This document shows positions 47,282 to 55,260 of a stretch of DNA of 64,000 bases, in pieces (the first letter of the stretch is position 1; each line of letters begins with the position of its first letter). Source of the DNA: Magnetovibrio sp. GTDB taxonomy: Bacteria; Pseudomonadota; Alphaproteobacteria; Rhodospirillales; Magnetovibrionaceae. The notes under the pieces were generated by a model. It was not told the origin of the DNA. It saw nothing but the letters and a program-made list of their open reading frames with translations, and searched no databases. A program made the translations under genes and the position numbers. The stretch lies in contig NZ_DATCTF010000004.1 of assembly GCF_036568125.1 (NCBI RefSeq), positions 62,001 through 126,000 of the forward strand, read 5' to 3'.

Positions 47282-47734
47282 TCAAAACGGTTTAACGATG
47301 ACAATAATCACAATTGCAATCATCAACACGGTCGGAACTTCGTTGGAAATCCGATAAAAGCTTTCCGGCTTTTGGTTGTCGTCACGCTCGAAGGTTTTAC
47401 GCCATTTGGCCAAAAACATATGAAAGACGGTCATCAACACGACCAAGGTCAATTTGGCGTGAACCCAAGCCTCAGTCCAGGCGTCGAGACTGTACATCAT
47501 CCACAATCCGAAAATCCACGTGCAGATCATTGCCGGGTTCATGATTGCGCGCAACAAGCGCCGTTCCATGATTTTGAACGTTTCCGACTGGTTGGATCCC
47601 ACTTGCGACTGGCAGTGATATACGTACAACCGCGGCAAATAGAGCAACCCAGCCATCCAGGCAATCACCGAAATGACGTGCAACGCCTTGACCCAGTTGT
47701 AGGCATCACCTTCAAGCAGCAGGTTTTCAAGCAT
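47282..47734 (-). CDS. hemJ: Protoporphyrinogen IX oxidase HemJ
   Basis: The start at 47734 gives 150 residues with four membrane helices. The heme-ligand and active-site patterns of HemJ are present: VKALHVISVIAWMAGLLYLP (in part), RLYVYH, and a buried lysine in HAKLTLVVLMTVFHM. HemJ oxidises protoporphyrinogen to protoporphyrin and replaces HemY and HemG in most alphaproteobacteria. The context, just after hemH and hemE, supports the call. Confidence 0.92.
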   Translation of the reverse strand: MLENLLLEGDAYNWVKALHVISVIAWMAGLLYLPRLYVYHCQSQVGSNQSETFKIMERRLLRAIMNPAMICTWIFGLWMMYSLDAWTEAWVHAKLTLVVLMTVFHMFLAKWRKTFERDDNQKPESFYRISNEVPTVLMIAIVIIVIVKPF

Positions 47735-47805
47735 GGATGGACCCTTTGAGCCGTCGTTTATTGATCTTTGTTTTGCACTGGCCAGGAGTTTACCCGTTCC
47801 AGCGT

Positions 47806-48873
47806 TTAGAGCAAGCCCATGGGACAAGCTTTTGCATCCTTGGCGCAGATCCGTGCCGTCGATCCGCCGGGACACAAGCTCAGCTGTTGATCGAGCGTGC
47901 TTTGAACTAAGTTGGACAAACCCTTTATAAAAGCCTCATGGGTTGCAACCGCCGGAACGCGGACATAAGTCTTCACACCCACTTCATCAGCTAAGTGTTT
48001 GTATTCTATATCTAATTCTACAAGAGTTTCGGAATGCTCGGACACAAATGCAATCGGCAATACCACCAGCGCCACGCCATCGCGACCAGCGCGACGAATT
48101 TCGTCATCGGTCGAAGGTCCGATCCATTCCAATGGTCCGACCCGGCTTTGATAACTGACCAACCACTCATCCAATTCAACACCTTGGGTTTGCAGCTCTG
48201 CAACAATGGCCTCCGCCCCTTGTTGCACATGTTGGGGATAGGGATCGCCCTTTCGGTCGACAATTTTTTTCGGCAATCCGTGAGCTGAAAATAAAATCCG
48301 TACTGGGCCTTGGCCAGCAAGTGCGCGGGCTTTATCCAACGCTACCTTCAGCAATTCCGTCTGTGCCGCGACCAAACCAGGTTCCGTCGGATAACAGCAA
48401 ATTCGTTGATTGGGTACGCGCAGGCCCACTGCGGACGCCGCCCGATCCCAATCCAAAAACGAGCTTTCACTGGTGGTGGTGGAATACTGGGGATAGAGCG
48501 GCAGCATTACGATGTGATCGGGATTGAACGCCTTAACCTCTTGGGCAACGGCATCGCTCATCGGATGCCAATAGCGCATGCACACGAAAGCCTGAACGTC
48601 GACATCGGAAAAATCACGGCGAAGTGCCGTTTCCAACGCGCGGGCCTGTTCATTGGTCAAATCCAACAGCGGTGATTTTCCGCCGATGTGTTTATAGATG
48701 TCTTGAGCCAGGGGCGCGCGGCGCTTGGAAATCAATTTGGCCAACATCCAGCGAAACGGCTGCGGGACGGTGATAATCGCCGGATCCATGAACAAATTGA
48801 AAAGAAACGGTTCCACCGCCTCCAACCGATCCGGGCCGCCCAGATTGTAGAGAACGATCGCCAAACGTTTCAT
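47806..48873 (-). CDS. hemH: Ferrochelatase with a cysteine-bearing C-terminus
   Basis: The start at 48873 follows GGGGATA and gives 355 residues. Ferrochelatase motifs are LYNLGGPDRLEAVEPFLFNL (in part), the histidine and tyrosine region MLPLYPQYSTTTSESS, and FSAHGLPKKIVDRKGDPY. It inserts iron into protoporphyrin. The last 25 residues hold three cysteines (LCPGGS, RICAKD, KACPMG). Caulobacter ferrochelatase carries a [2Fe-2S] cluster, so one is plausible here; the spacing C-x8-C-x6-C should be compared. Confidence 0.95.
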   Translation of the reverse strand: MKRLAIVLYNLGGPDRLEAVEPFLFNLFMDPAIITVPQPFRWMLAKLISKRRAPLAQDIYKHIGGKSPLLDLTNEQARALETALRRDFSDVDVQAFVCMRYWHPMSDAVAQEVKAFNPDHIVMLPLYPQYSTTTSESSFLDWDRAASAVGLRVPNQRICCYPTEPGLVAAQTELLKVALDKARALAGQGPVRILFSAHGLPKKIVDRKGDPYPQHVQQGAEAIVAELQTQGVELDEWLVSYQSRVGPLEWIGPSTDDEIRRAGRDGVALVVLPIAFVSEHSETLVELDIEYKHLADEVGVKTYVRVPAVATHEAFIKGLSNLVQSTLDQQLSLCPGGSTARICAKDAKACPMGLL

Positions 48874-48891
48874 GGATATCCCCAAATCTGA

Positions 48892-49923
48892 TTAGGCTTC
48901 GCCGCGCACCAAAGCACACAAACGCTCGACGTGTTCCGGCGGGGTTTGCGGCACGATTCCGTGGCCGAGATTGAAGATAAAGGGACCTTGACCCAAAATT
49001 TCAAGGATGCGCGCAACCTCGCGCTCCATCTGCTCGCCACCCGCAACCAACAACAGATTGTCCAGCGTGCCCTGAACCGTCGCCAAAGGTTGTAGCACGT
49101 CGCGCGCCCATTCCAGCGGCACGGTGTGATCGAGACCGATGCCATCGACCTTGGTTTCGCGGATGTAGGCTTCGTAAAGCGGTCCCGCACCACGGGGAAA
49201 CCCAATGATCGGCACGTTCGGGTGCACGGCTTTGACCCGCTCGACGATGCGCGCCATCGGTTCGATCGACCATTTGTAAAACTGTTGTTCCGACAACACA
49301 CCGGCCCAGCTGTCAAACACCTGCAGACATTCGGCGCCACGGTGCACCTGTTCGATTAAATACATCGATGTGCTTTCGACCAACATGTCGATCAAGCGCT
49401 GGAAAAACGCCGGATCGGAGTACGCAACCGACCGAACGTCTTCGTAATTTTTACTTCCCTTGCCTTCGACCATGTAAGTCGCGACCGTCCACGGCGCCCC
49501 AGCGAAACCGATCAAGGCGGTGGTGTCGGGAATTTCCTGCGAAAGGCGACGCACGGTTTCGTAAACCGGCGCCAAATGCTGGTGTAAATTGCTAAGATCA
49601 AGCGTCGCTTCCAACTGAGCTTCGTTTTTAATCGGCTCAAGCTGGGGGCCCTGTCCGGACACAAATTCGACCTTTTGGCCCAAAGCGTCGGGAATCACCA
49701 AAATGTCGGAAAACAAAATCGCTGCGTCAAAGGCATAGCGCCGCAACGGCTGCAACGTCACTTCAACGGCCAAATCTGGGGTATAACAAAAATGCAGGAA
49801 GTTGGTCGCTTGGCTGCGGATCTCGCGATATTCGGGCAGATAACGCCCCGCCTGTCGCATGAGCCACATGGGCGGAGGGTTGAGCGTTTCGCCTTGAAGA
49901 GCCTGAAGGAAGCGTTTGGTCAC
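48892..49923 (-). CDS. hemE: Uroporphyrinogen decarboxylase
   Basis: The 343-residue HemE removes four carboxyl groups from uroporphyrinogen III. The signature [17 protein letters not shown] lies near residues 17-33, with [17 protein letters not shown] and GFPRGAGP further on. It is the first gene of the leftward hemE-hemH-hemJ-rho run; hemH begins 18 bases after its stop. It borders the proposed replication origin, as it does in Caulobacter and Rickettsia, and its promoter must lie inside that region. Confidence 0.97.
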   Translation of the reverse strand: MTKRFLQALQGETLNPPPMWLMRQAGRYLPEYREIRSQATNFLHFCYTPDLAVEVTLQPLRRYAFDAAILFSDILVIPDALGQKVEFVSGQGPQLEPIKNEAQLEATLDLSNLHQHLAPVYETVRRLSQEIPDTTALIGFAGAPWTVATYMVEGKGSKNYEDVRSVAYSDPAFFQRLIDMLVESTSMYLIEQVHRGAECLQVFDSWAGVLSEQQFYKWSIEPMARIVERVKAVHPNVPIIGFPRGAGPLYEAYIRETKVDGIGLDHTVPLEWARDVLQPLATVQGTLDNLLLVAGGEQMEREVARILEILGQGPFIFNLGHGIVPQTPPEHVERLCALVRGEA

Positions 49924-50054
49924 GTTTGATCAATCCTGATTTTCGAAGAGTTATCCCGTTTTCGAGTGCCCCTAACAAACAATATATTTAGATAAATAAA
50001 AAGGATGTTGTTGTTGTAGTGACGTGGATATCGGGGATTTCTTTTTGCCCCGGA

Positions 50055-50066
50055 GTTTTCCCGGCT
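50055..50066 (+). repeat. GTTTTCCCGGCT, copy 1 of a 12-bp direct repeat in the origin region
   Basis: An exact copy occurs at 50327-50338, and the related GTTATCCCG at 49950-49958. The core is close to a weak DnaA box (TTATCCCG against TTATCCACA). Confidence 0.7.
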
Positions 50067-50316
50067 TTCATGCACAGCCCCTTTTCAACCGATCTCGATG
50101 ATGGTGAAAAGCCTCTGCATAAGATTTTGTTAACCATGAAAACAGCGCTAAAAACGGATAAAATGAAAGTTGTGAATTATGGGGATCGGTTTGAGCATCC
50201 GGTGCCAAACGATGAGATGTCCAGCCGTCGTGGAGAATGTTGTACACTGAGGGCCAAGAGGCTAAAAAGAACCAAGTTATACAAGCATAAATGCCAATCT
50301 CGCATTCGATGCGATT

Positions 50317-50325
50317 TTGTCCACA
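50317..50325 (+). promoter_or_regulatory. DnaA box TTGTCCACA
   Basis: One change from the consensus TTATCCACA, lying directly before the second 12-bp repeat. Confidence 0.6.
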
Positions 50326-50326
50326 T

Positions 50327-50338
50327 GTTTTCCCGGCT
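50327..50338 (+). repeat. GTTTTCCCGGCT, copy 2 of the origin direct repeat
   Basis: Identical to 50055-50066; it sits one base after the DnaA box. Confidence 0.7.
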
Positions 50339-50386
50339 GAAAAAGCCCTGCGTTCGACACGATAGACTTAAAGGCCTTGGGCTCAC

Positions 50387-51205
50387 ATGACGTCATTGAT
50401 CTTACATAAAATTTCCGACAGCACCGGTGAAACGCTGGATGTGGTCGCGCGTGCATGTTTGGTTCAGTTTCCCGACGTCAAAGTGATCGAAAAACGTTGG
50501 ACCATGGTCCGCAATCAAGCTCAAGTGAATGAAATCCTGAGTGAAATCGAGGCCAACCCGGGCTTTGTCATCTTCACTTTGGTCGATGACGACTTGACGG
50601 AAAAGCTGGTGCATGGATGTAAGAAATTCAAAGTCCCGTGTATCGATTTGCTCAATCCGGTGCTAGGTCAACTCGGAAACTACTTGGGTGTCGAACGTGA
50701 ACACCGTCCCGGCAGCCAGCATGTCATGGATGCGGATTATTTTTCCAAGATAGCCGCTCTGCACTTCGTTTTGGCTCACGATGACGGTCAGTCCATGCAC
50801 GATATCGACGATGCCGATGTTGTGTTGATGGGCGTGTCGCGCACCACCAAAACGCCGACGTGTATTTATCTCGCCAATCGCGGTATCAAAGCGGCGAATG
50901 TGCCGATTGTGCCGGGTATGGCGCTTCCCGACGAGGCGCTACGCGCCAGTCGACCATTGATCGTCGGTCTGACCAAAGATCCGCGCCGGTTGGTGCAAAT
51001 CCGCCGCCAGCGCTTGAAAATGCAGGGTCACACCGAAGAAACCGATTATATCGATCCCGATGCGGTGGCCCAGGAAATGCGTGAGGCCAAGCGCCTGTAC
51101 GCCGAACACAATTGGCCGGTGATAGACGTCAGCCGCAAATCGGTTGAAGAAACCGCGGCGACCATTTTGCATCTGTACAACGAACGCCTCGATGCGGCCT
51201 CCTGA
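50387..51205 (+). CDS. ppsR: Pyruvate, phosphate dikinase / PEP synthase regulatory protein (DUF299)
   Basis: The 272-residue protein is a bifunctional serine/threonine kinase and phosphorylase that switches PPDK or PEP synthase using ADP and phosphate. The opening LILHKISDSTGETLDVVARA and the P-loop GVSRTTKTPTCIYLANRGIK (in part) are typical. It is the homologue of Rickettsia RP001, the first gene right of the origin. maf starts within its last codons. Confidence 0.94.
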   Translation: MTSLILHKISDSTGETLDVVARACLVQFPDVKVIEKRWTMVRNQAQVNEILSEIEANPGFVIFTLVDDDLTEKLVHGCKKFKVPCIDLLNPVLGQLGNYLGVEREHRPGSQHVMDADYFSKIAALHFVLAHDDGQSMHDIDDADVVLMGVSRTTKTPTCIYLANRGIKAANVPIVPGMALPDEALRASRPLIVGLTKDPRRLVQIRRQRLKMQGHTEETDYIDPDAVAQEMREAKRLYAEHNWPVIDVSRKSVEETAATILHLYNERLDAAS

Positions 51206-51785
51206 GATCGTATTGGCGTCAGCCAGTACCGCACGAACACGCATGTTAACAAACGCAGGTGTACGCCACTGCTGCGATCCAGCCGATATCGATGAAACTT
51301 CGATCAAGCAAAATTGGCTAGGTTCCCCGCAAGGTCTGGCGCAAAAGTTGGCTTTTGAAAAAGCCCGTGTCGTGAGTTTACGCCATCGTGGGGCTTTGGT
51401 GATCGGTTCGGATCAAATTTTGGCGCTGGATGACGAAATTTTGGACAAACCGGGCAGCGTCGAAGCTGCCGCCGAGCAGCTCAGGCAGTTGCGGGGACAC
51501 ACGCACCGTTTGATTTCAGCCGTAAGCGTGGTTTGCGACGATCAAGAGTTGTGGACCTACAGCGACCATGCCGATTTGAGCATGCGTGATTTTTCAGATG
51601 TTTTTTTACATGACTATCTGGACCATGTCGGTGCGGACGTAACTTCAAGCGTTGGCGCGTATCATTTGGAAGGGCTTGGTGCGCAACTTTTTCAAAGTAT
51701 CGAAGGCGACTTTTTTACCGTGTTGGGAATGCCGTTGATCGCATTGTTGAACTTTCTACGCCACAAGGGTGCCCTGACTCTCTAA
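51192..51785 (+). CDS. Maf-like nucleoside triphosphate pyrophosphatase
   Basis: The start at 51192 overlaps ppsR by 14 bases and gives 197 residues. Maf marks are IVLASASTARTRMLTNAGV (in part), LVIGSDQIL with the metal-binding aspartate, ILDKPGS and HTHRLISAVSVV. Maf enzymes hydrolyse modified or canonical nucleotides (dTTP, UTP, m7GTP) and are thought to clean the pool. Which subtype this is cannot be settled by eye. The order ppsR-maf-aroE-coaE-dnaQ is typical. Confidence 0.9.
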   Translation: MRPPEIVLASASTARTRMLTNAGVRHCCDPADIDETSIKQNWLGSPQGLAQKLAFEKARVVSLRHRGALVIGSDQILALDDEILDKPGSVEAAAEQLRQLRGHTHRLISAVSVVCDDQELWTYSDHADLSMRDFSDVFLHDYLDHVGADVTSSVGAYHLEGLGAQLFQSIEGDFFTVLGMPLIALLNFLRHKGALTL

Positions 51786-51900
51786 TAGGTAGAATATTTT
51801 TTATGAAGCGCTATTATTTCGTTTGACCTTCCCGCAAATGGAACCTTTAGGGTGCCGAAAGCACAGTACGTATGTGTATTAATGGTGGGGGGGCACCGTT

Positions 51901-52260
51901 TTGGCGATCTTGCATTTTCACGAAGCCGTCGAACAGCATCATAAATGGTTGGATCGGTTAACTGCCGCGCTTCAGGACTCTCTAGACGATTTTCATGAAC
52001 GCGAAATCGTTCACGATGACGCATGTGTCATTGGCCAATGGCTGTATGGTGACGGATTGGCGTTTGAAGGTCTGGCGGAATTCAAAAAAGTAAAAGAACT
52101 GCACAAGGAACTTCATGCCATCGCCGCCAAGGCCTGGATGCGAAAAGTCCAGGGCAACCTCGATGACATTCAAGAATGCCTGAATGAGATAAAGGAGGCT
52201 GGCCACGCATTATTTATGTCGTGGAGCGAGTTGAATTTGCAAATCGGCGCGCTCGATTGA
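51901..52260 (+). CDS. Stand-alone CZB (chemoreceptor zinc-binding) domain protein
   Basis: The 119-residue protein has no ATG near its start; TTG at 51901 follows a G-rich stretch (GGGGGGG) and is the best start. It consists of one CZB domain: HHKW at 13-16, DACVIGQWLYGDG with Cys42, and HKELH with His68 and His72. These form the zinc site (usually three His and one Cys) in chemoreceptors and in the diguanylate cyclase DgcZ. Here it has no partner domain. It sits between maf and aroE, where related genomes often have no gene, which points to a late insertion. Confidence 0.85.
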   Translation: MAILHFHEAVEQHHKWLDRLTAALQDSLDDFHEREIVHDDACVIGQWLYGDGLAFEGLAEFKKVKELHKELHAIAAKAWMRKVQGNLDDIQECLNEIKEAGHALFMSWSELNLQIGALD

Positions 52261-52329
52261 TCACAAAAGTTCGTTTATGAATTCATTTTCCGTATGCCGA
52301 CTGGGCACGGATATCCTTATACTGCGCTT

Positions 52330-53199
52330 ATGACTGAAACACCCCACACCACCCAATCGTCCTTTCGCCGAGCCGGCGTCATTGGTTGGCCCGTTGACCA
52401 TTCTTTATCGCCGCGGGTACATGGCTTTTGGCTTCGTCAATATGGGATTGATGGCGAGTATGTTCGCATTCCCGTCCCGCCAGAAGATTTTGCTCGACAG
52501 TTGAAAAACTTGCGCATTGACGGTTTTGTCGGTGCAAACGTCACCGTGCCGCATAAAGAAGCCGCACTGGCGGGCGTTGATGAAGTTCACCCACTGGCCC
52601 AACGCATCGGTGCCGTTAACACCGTGGTGGTGCGTGAAGACGGCTCGCTTTATGGGTTCAATACCGATGGTTTCGGTTTTCTGGAAAATTTGAAAGCCGG
52701 CTTCGCCGACTTCTCTGCGTCTGCTGGACCCGCCGTCATCTTAGGTGCCGGCGGTGCCGCCCGCGCGGTCATCGTCGCCTTGTTGGATGCCGGAGCGCCG
52801 GAAATTCGTTTGCTCAACAGAACCAAAGAACGCGCCGAACAGTTGGCCGATCAGTTAAGCGGGATCGGATCCGGTGTTGTGCTGGTCGGCGATTGGAATA
52901 AGCGCGCCGACTATCTGGACGGCGCAAGCCTGCTCGCAAACACCACCACCCTGGGTATGAAGGGCCAAATGCCGCTCGACATCGATTTGTCTGCATTGCC
53001 GCAAACAGCGCTGGTCAATGACATCGTTTATGCACCGCTGGAAACGGATTTACTGGCGCGGGCGCGGGCGCGGTCCAACCCGACGGTCGATGGCCTTGGT
53101 ATGTTGTTGCATCAAGCCCGCCCTGGCTTCGAGGCTTGGTTTGGTCGTATGCCGGAGGTCACCGAGGCCCTTCGCCAGCACGTTTTGGCCGGTGTGTAG
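52330..53199 (+). CDS. aroE: Shikimate dehydrogenase
   Basis: AroE reduces 3-dehydroshikimate with NADPH. Family motifs are GWPVDHSLSPRVHGFWL, then GANVTVPHKEAAL with the catalytic lysine, FNTDGFGFLENL, and the glycine-rich GAGGAARAV. The ATG at 52330 gives 289 residues; an upstream ATG at 52294 would add twelve. Neither has a clear ribosome site. coaE starts three bases after the stop. Confidence 0.95.
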   Translation: MTETPHTTQSSFRRAGVIGWPVDHSLSPRVHGFWLRQYGIDGEYVRIPVPPEDFARQLKNLRIDGFVGANVTVPHKEAALAGVDEVHPLAQRIGAVNTVVVREDGSLYGFNTDGFGFLENLKAGFADFSASAGPAVILGAGGAARAVIVALLDAGAPEIRLLNRTKERAEQLADQLSGIGSGVVLVGDWNKRADYLDGASLLANTTTLGMKGQMPLDIDLSALPQTALVNDIVYAPLETDLLARARARSNPTVDGLGMLLHQARPGFEAWFGRMPEVTEALRQHVLAGV

Positions 53200-53202
53200 G
53201 CG

Positions 53203-53829
53203 ATGTTTATTCTGGGTCTGACCGGTTCCATCGCCATGGGAAAAACCTGGGGAGCCAGGTGTTTTCGACTTCAAGGCGTGCCGGTGCACGACGCCGATGC
53301 ATGTGTACATCAATTAATGGGCCCGGGTGGTGCGGCAACCCCACGGGTTGCGGCTGCATTTTCCGATGTGCTTGATTCAAAAGGCGGCATCGATCGCCAG
53401 AAGCTCGCACAGCGAGTACTCGGTAACGACGGCGCGTTGAATAGATTGGAAGCTATGCTTCATCCATTGGTGCGTCTGGATCAACGGCGGTTTTTGCGCC
53501 AGTGTCAGGCCAGGGGTGAAAAATTGGCGGTGTTGGATATTCCGCTTTTATATGAAACCGGCGCGCGCGCGCGGCTTGATGCAGTGGTGGTGATGTCCGC
53601 GCCCCCGTTCATTCAGCACCAACGGGCGTTGCGTCGTGCGGGGATGAACGAGCAAAAATTCCAAGCCATCATCGCGCGCCAAACCCCTGATGAGGTTAAG
53701 CGTCGACTGGCCGAATTCGTCGTTACGACGGGCTCGACACGTGGGCAATCCTTGCGCCAAATCGCGAACATCGTCAAAGTGTGCAGGTCGCTGAGGGGTC
53801 AAACATGGGGCCCGAACTGGGTTCGATAA
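53203..53829 (+). CDS. coaE: Dephospho-CoA kinase
   Basis: CoaE adds the last phosphate of coenzyme A. The P-loop reads GSIAMGKT (normally GSIGMGKS), which still fits GxxxxGK[ST]. GVPVHDADACVH and VLDIPLLYETG are normal. The region usually reading FVVDTG near the C-terminus is FVVTTGSTRGQS, and the last 15 residues look diverged. The 208-residue length is in range. I expect an active but somewhat diverged enzyme. Confidence 0.92.
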   Translation: MFILGLTGSIAMGKTWGARCFRLQGVPVHDADACVHQLMGPGGAATPRVAAAFSDVLDSKGGIDRQKLAQRVLGNDGALNRLEAMLHPLVRLDQRRFLRQCQARGEKLAVLDIPLLYETGARARLDAVVVMSAPPFIQHQRALRRAGMNEQKFQAIIARQTPDEVKRRLAEFVVTTGSTRGQSLRQIANIVKVCRSLRGQTWGPNWVR

Positions 53830-53861
53830 TCAAAACCGTCCCATCCGAACAGGAAAAATGC

Positions 53862-54539
53862 ATGCGCGAAATCGCCCTCGATACCGAAACCACCGGCCTC
53901 AATCCCAAATCGGGACATCGAGTCGTCGAAATCGGCTGCGTGGAGATGATCAACCACGTCGCCACCGGTGAGGTTTATCACGCCTACATCAATCCCCAGC
54001 GCGACATGCCCGAAGAGGCTTTTAACGTTCACGGCCTGTCCGAGGAATTTCTGAAAGACCATCCAGTGTTTGCCGAGGTCGCGGACGCATTTTTAGACTT
54101 CATCGGCGATGCTCCGTTGGTGATTCACAACGCCGCGTTCGACATGGGGTTTTTGAACTGGGAACTGGAAAATCTCGGTAAGCCAACCTTGGATATGGCC
54201 CGCGCCATCGACACGGTGCAAATGGCGCGCAAAAAATTTCCCGGCGCACAAGCAAACCTGGATGCGCTGTGTCGCCGCTTTGGGATCGACAATTCAGACC
54301 GACAACTGCACGGCGCGCTGCTGGATGCGCGGCTGTTGGCCGACGTCTATCTGGAATTGAAAGGCGGCCGCCAAACCGGCCTTGGTCTCGGGGTCGAAGA
54401 GACGGTCGAAAGCGAAACGGAAATTCGCGTTGAAAAACGCCAACAGCGCGATGCGCGCGTATTTGCGCCCACACCCGAAGAGATTGCCGCGCACGAAGCG
54501 TTCATAGGAACGCTGAAAGACCCGATCTGGAAGCTCTAA
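53862..54539 (+). CDS. dnaQ: DNA polymerase III, epsilon subunit (proofreading)
   Basis: The start at 53862 follows AGGA seven bases upstream and gives 225 residues beginning MREIALDTETTGLNP. The three exonuclease motifs are seen: DTETTGL (ExoI), VIHNAAFDMGFL (ExoII) and HGALLDARLLADVY (ExoIII-epsilon). The C-terminus binds the alpha subunit. A strong terminator follows, ending the ppsR-dnaQ run. Confidence 0.96.
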   Translation: MREIALDTETTGLNPKSGHRVVEIGCVEMINHVATGEVYHAYINPQRDMPEEAFNVHGLSEEFLKDHPVFAEVADAFLDFIGDAPLVIHNAAFDMGFLNWELENLGKPTLDMARAIDTVQMARKKFPGAQANLDALCRRFGIDNSDRQLHGALLDARLLADVYLELKGGRQTGLGLGVEETVESETEIRVEKRQQRDARVFAPTPEEIAAHEAFIGTLKDPIWKL

Positions 54540-54544
54540 ACAAA

Positions 54545-54574
54545 AAACGCCCCCGATTGGGGGCGTTTCTTTTT
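54545..54574. terminator. Bidirectional terminator between dnaQ and secB
   Basis: A 10-bp stem AAACGCCCCC / GGGGGCGTTT has a GATT loop; T-rich sequence follows on the right and A6 precedes on the left. Confidence 0.92.
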
Positions 54575-54597
54575 AGTGGTAGCTGCGACTGCCGGCT

Positions 54598-55119
54598 TTA
54601 AGCGTTTCCTTGGGTCGTGGACAAATCATCGACGGTTTTCTGTGCGTCCTGAACTTGTTGCGCCAAATTCGCCTGATACATCGCGGCGAAATCGATCGGC
54701 TGCAAAAGCAGCGGTACAAAGCCGCCGTCGCGAGTGGCGTCGGCCATGATGTTGCGGGCAAACGGGAACAGGATGCGCGGGCATTCGATCAGCAGCATCG
54801 GCCCCAAGTGTTCCTCGGGTACGTTAATGGTGAATACACCACCGTATTTCAGTTCGACGATGAAGCCGACCTTGCCTTCGAGCTTCAGTTCCGAGCGCAT
54901 GTCCAAAACCACTTCGAACATGTTGTTGGCGGCTTGACCTTCGATACGAGCGGCCTGAACGTCCACGTTGACATTGACGTCTGGCTGCTTGTTTTGCAGT
55001 TCGGCCAAAATACCCGGCGCGTTGGGTGATTCAAAAGACAAGTCCTTGATGTACTGGCCGTTGACCGCCAGGACCTGCTGTTGGGCGTTGGCGCCGCCGG
55101 TTTCGGGAGTGTCGCTCAT
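54598..55119 (-). CDS. secB: Protein-export chaperone SecB
   Basis: The start at 55119 has AGAGGA before it and gives 173 residues. SecB marks are GQYIKDLSFESPNAP, VVLDMRSELKL, then CPRILFPFARNIMADATRDGG (in part) and QPIDFAAMYQ. The tetramer keeps precursors unfolded and hands them to SecA. The position next to dnaQ and fxsA is usual in alphaproteobacteria. Confidence 0.97.
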   Translation of the reverse strand: MSDTPETGGANAQQQVLAVNGQYIKDLSFESPNAPGILAELQNKQPDVNVNVDVQAARIEGQAANNMFEVVLDMRSELKLEGKVGFIVELKYGGVFTINVPEEHLGPMLLIECPRILFPFARNIMADATRDGGFVPLLLQPIDFAAMYQANLAQQVQDAQKTVDDLSTTQGNA

Positions 55120-55260
55120 GGGATATGTCCTCTGATACCTGAATATTGATAAAGAACAGCGGAAAGACCGCATGTGTTCGATAAAACTCGCCGATTGTCG
55201 GCGCAAAACCTGGATCTTTCGCTAACACGGATTGCTGACGTGAACAAGGCTGCAGCCGTT

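Larger units (their letters stand above)
49924..50386. other. Probable chromosomal replication origin (oriC)
   Basis: The 463-base gap between divergent hemE and ppsR (the RP001/DUF299 gene) is where the origin lies in Caulobacter and Rickettsia. It contains an AT-rich stretch at about 49972-50003, a DnaA box TTGTCCACA (50317-50325, one mismatch to TTATCCACA) and a weaker one on the minus strand at 50023-50031. It also has a CtrA half-site TTAACCAT (50130-50137) and three copies of GTT(A/T)TCCCG. Neighbouring genes mostly point away from it. No gene is seen inside. Origin function is inferred from synteny and these motifs. Confidence 0.85.
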
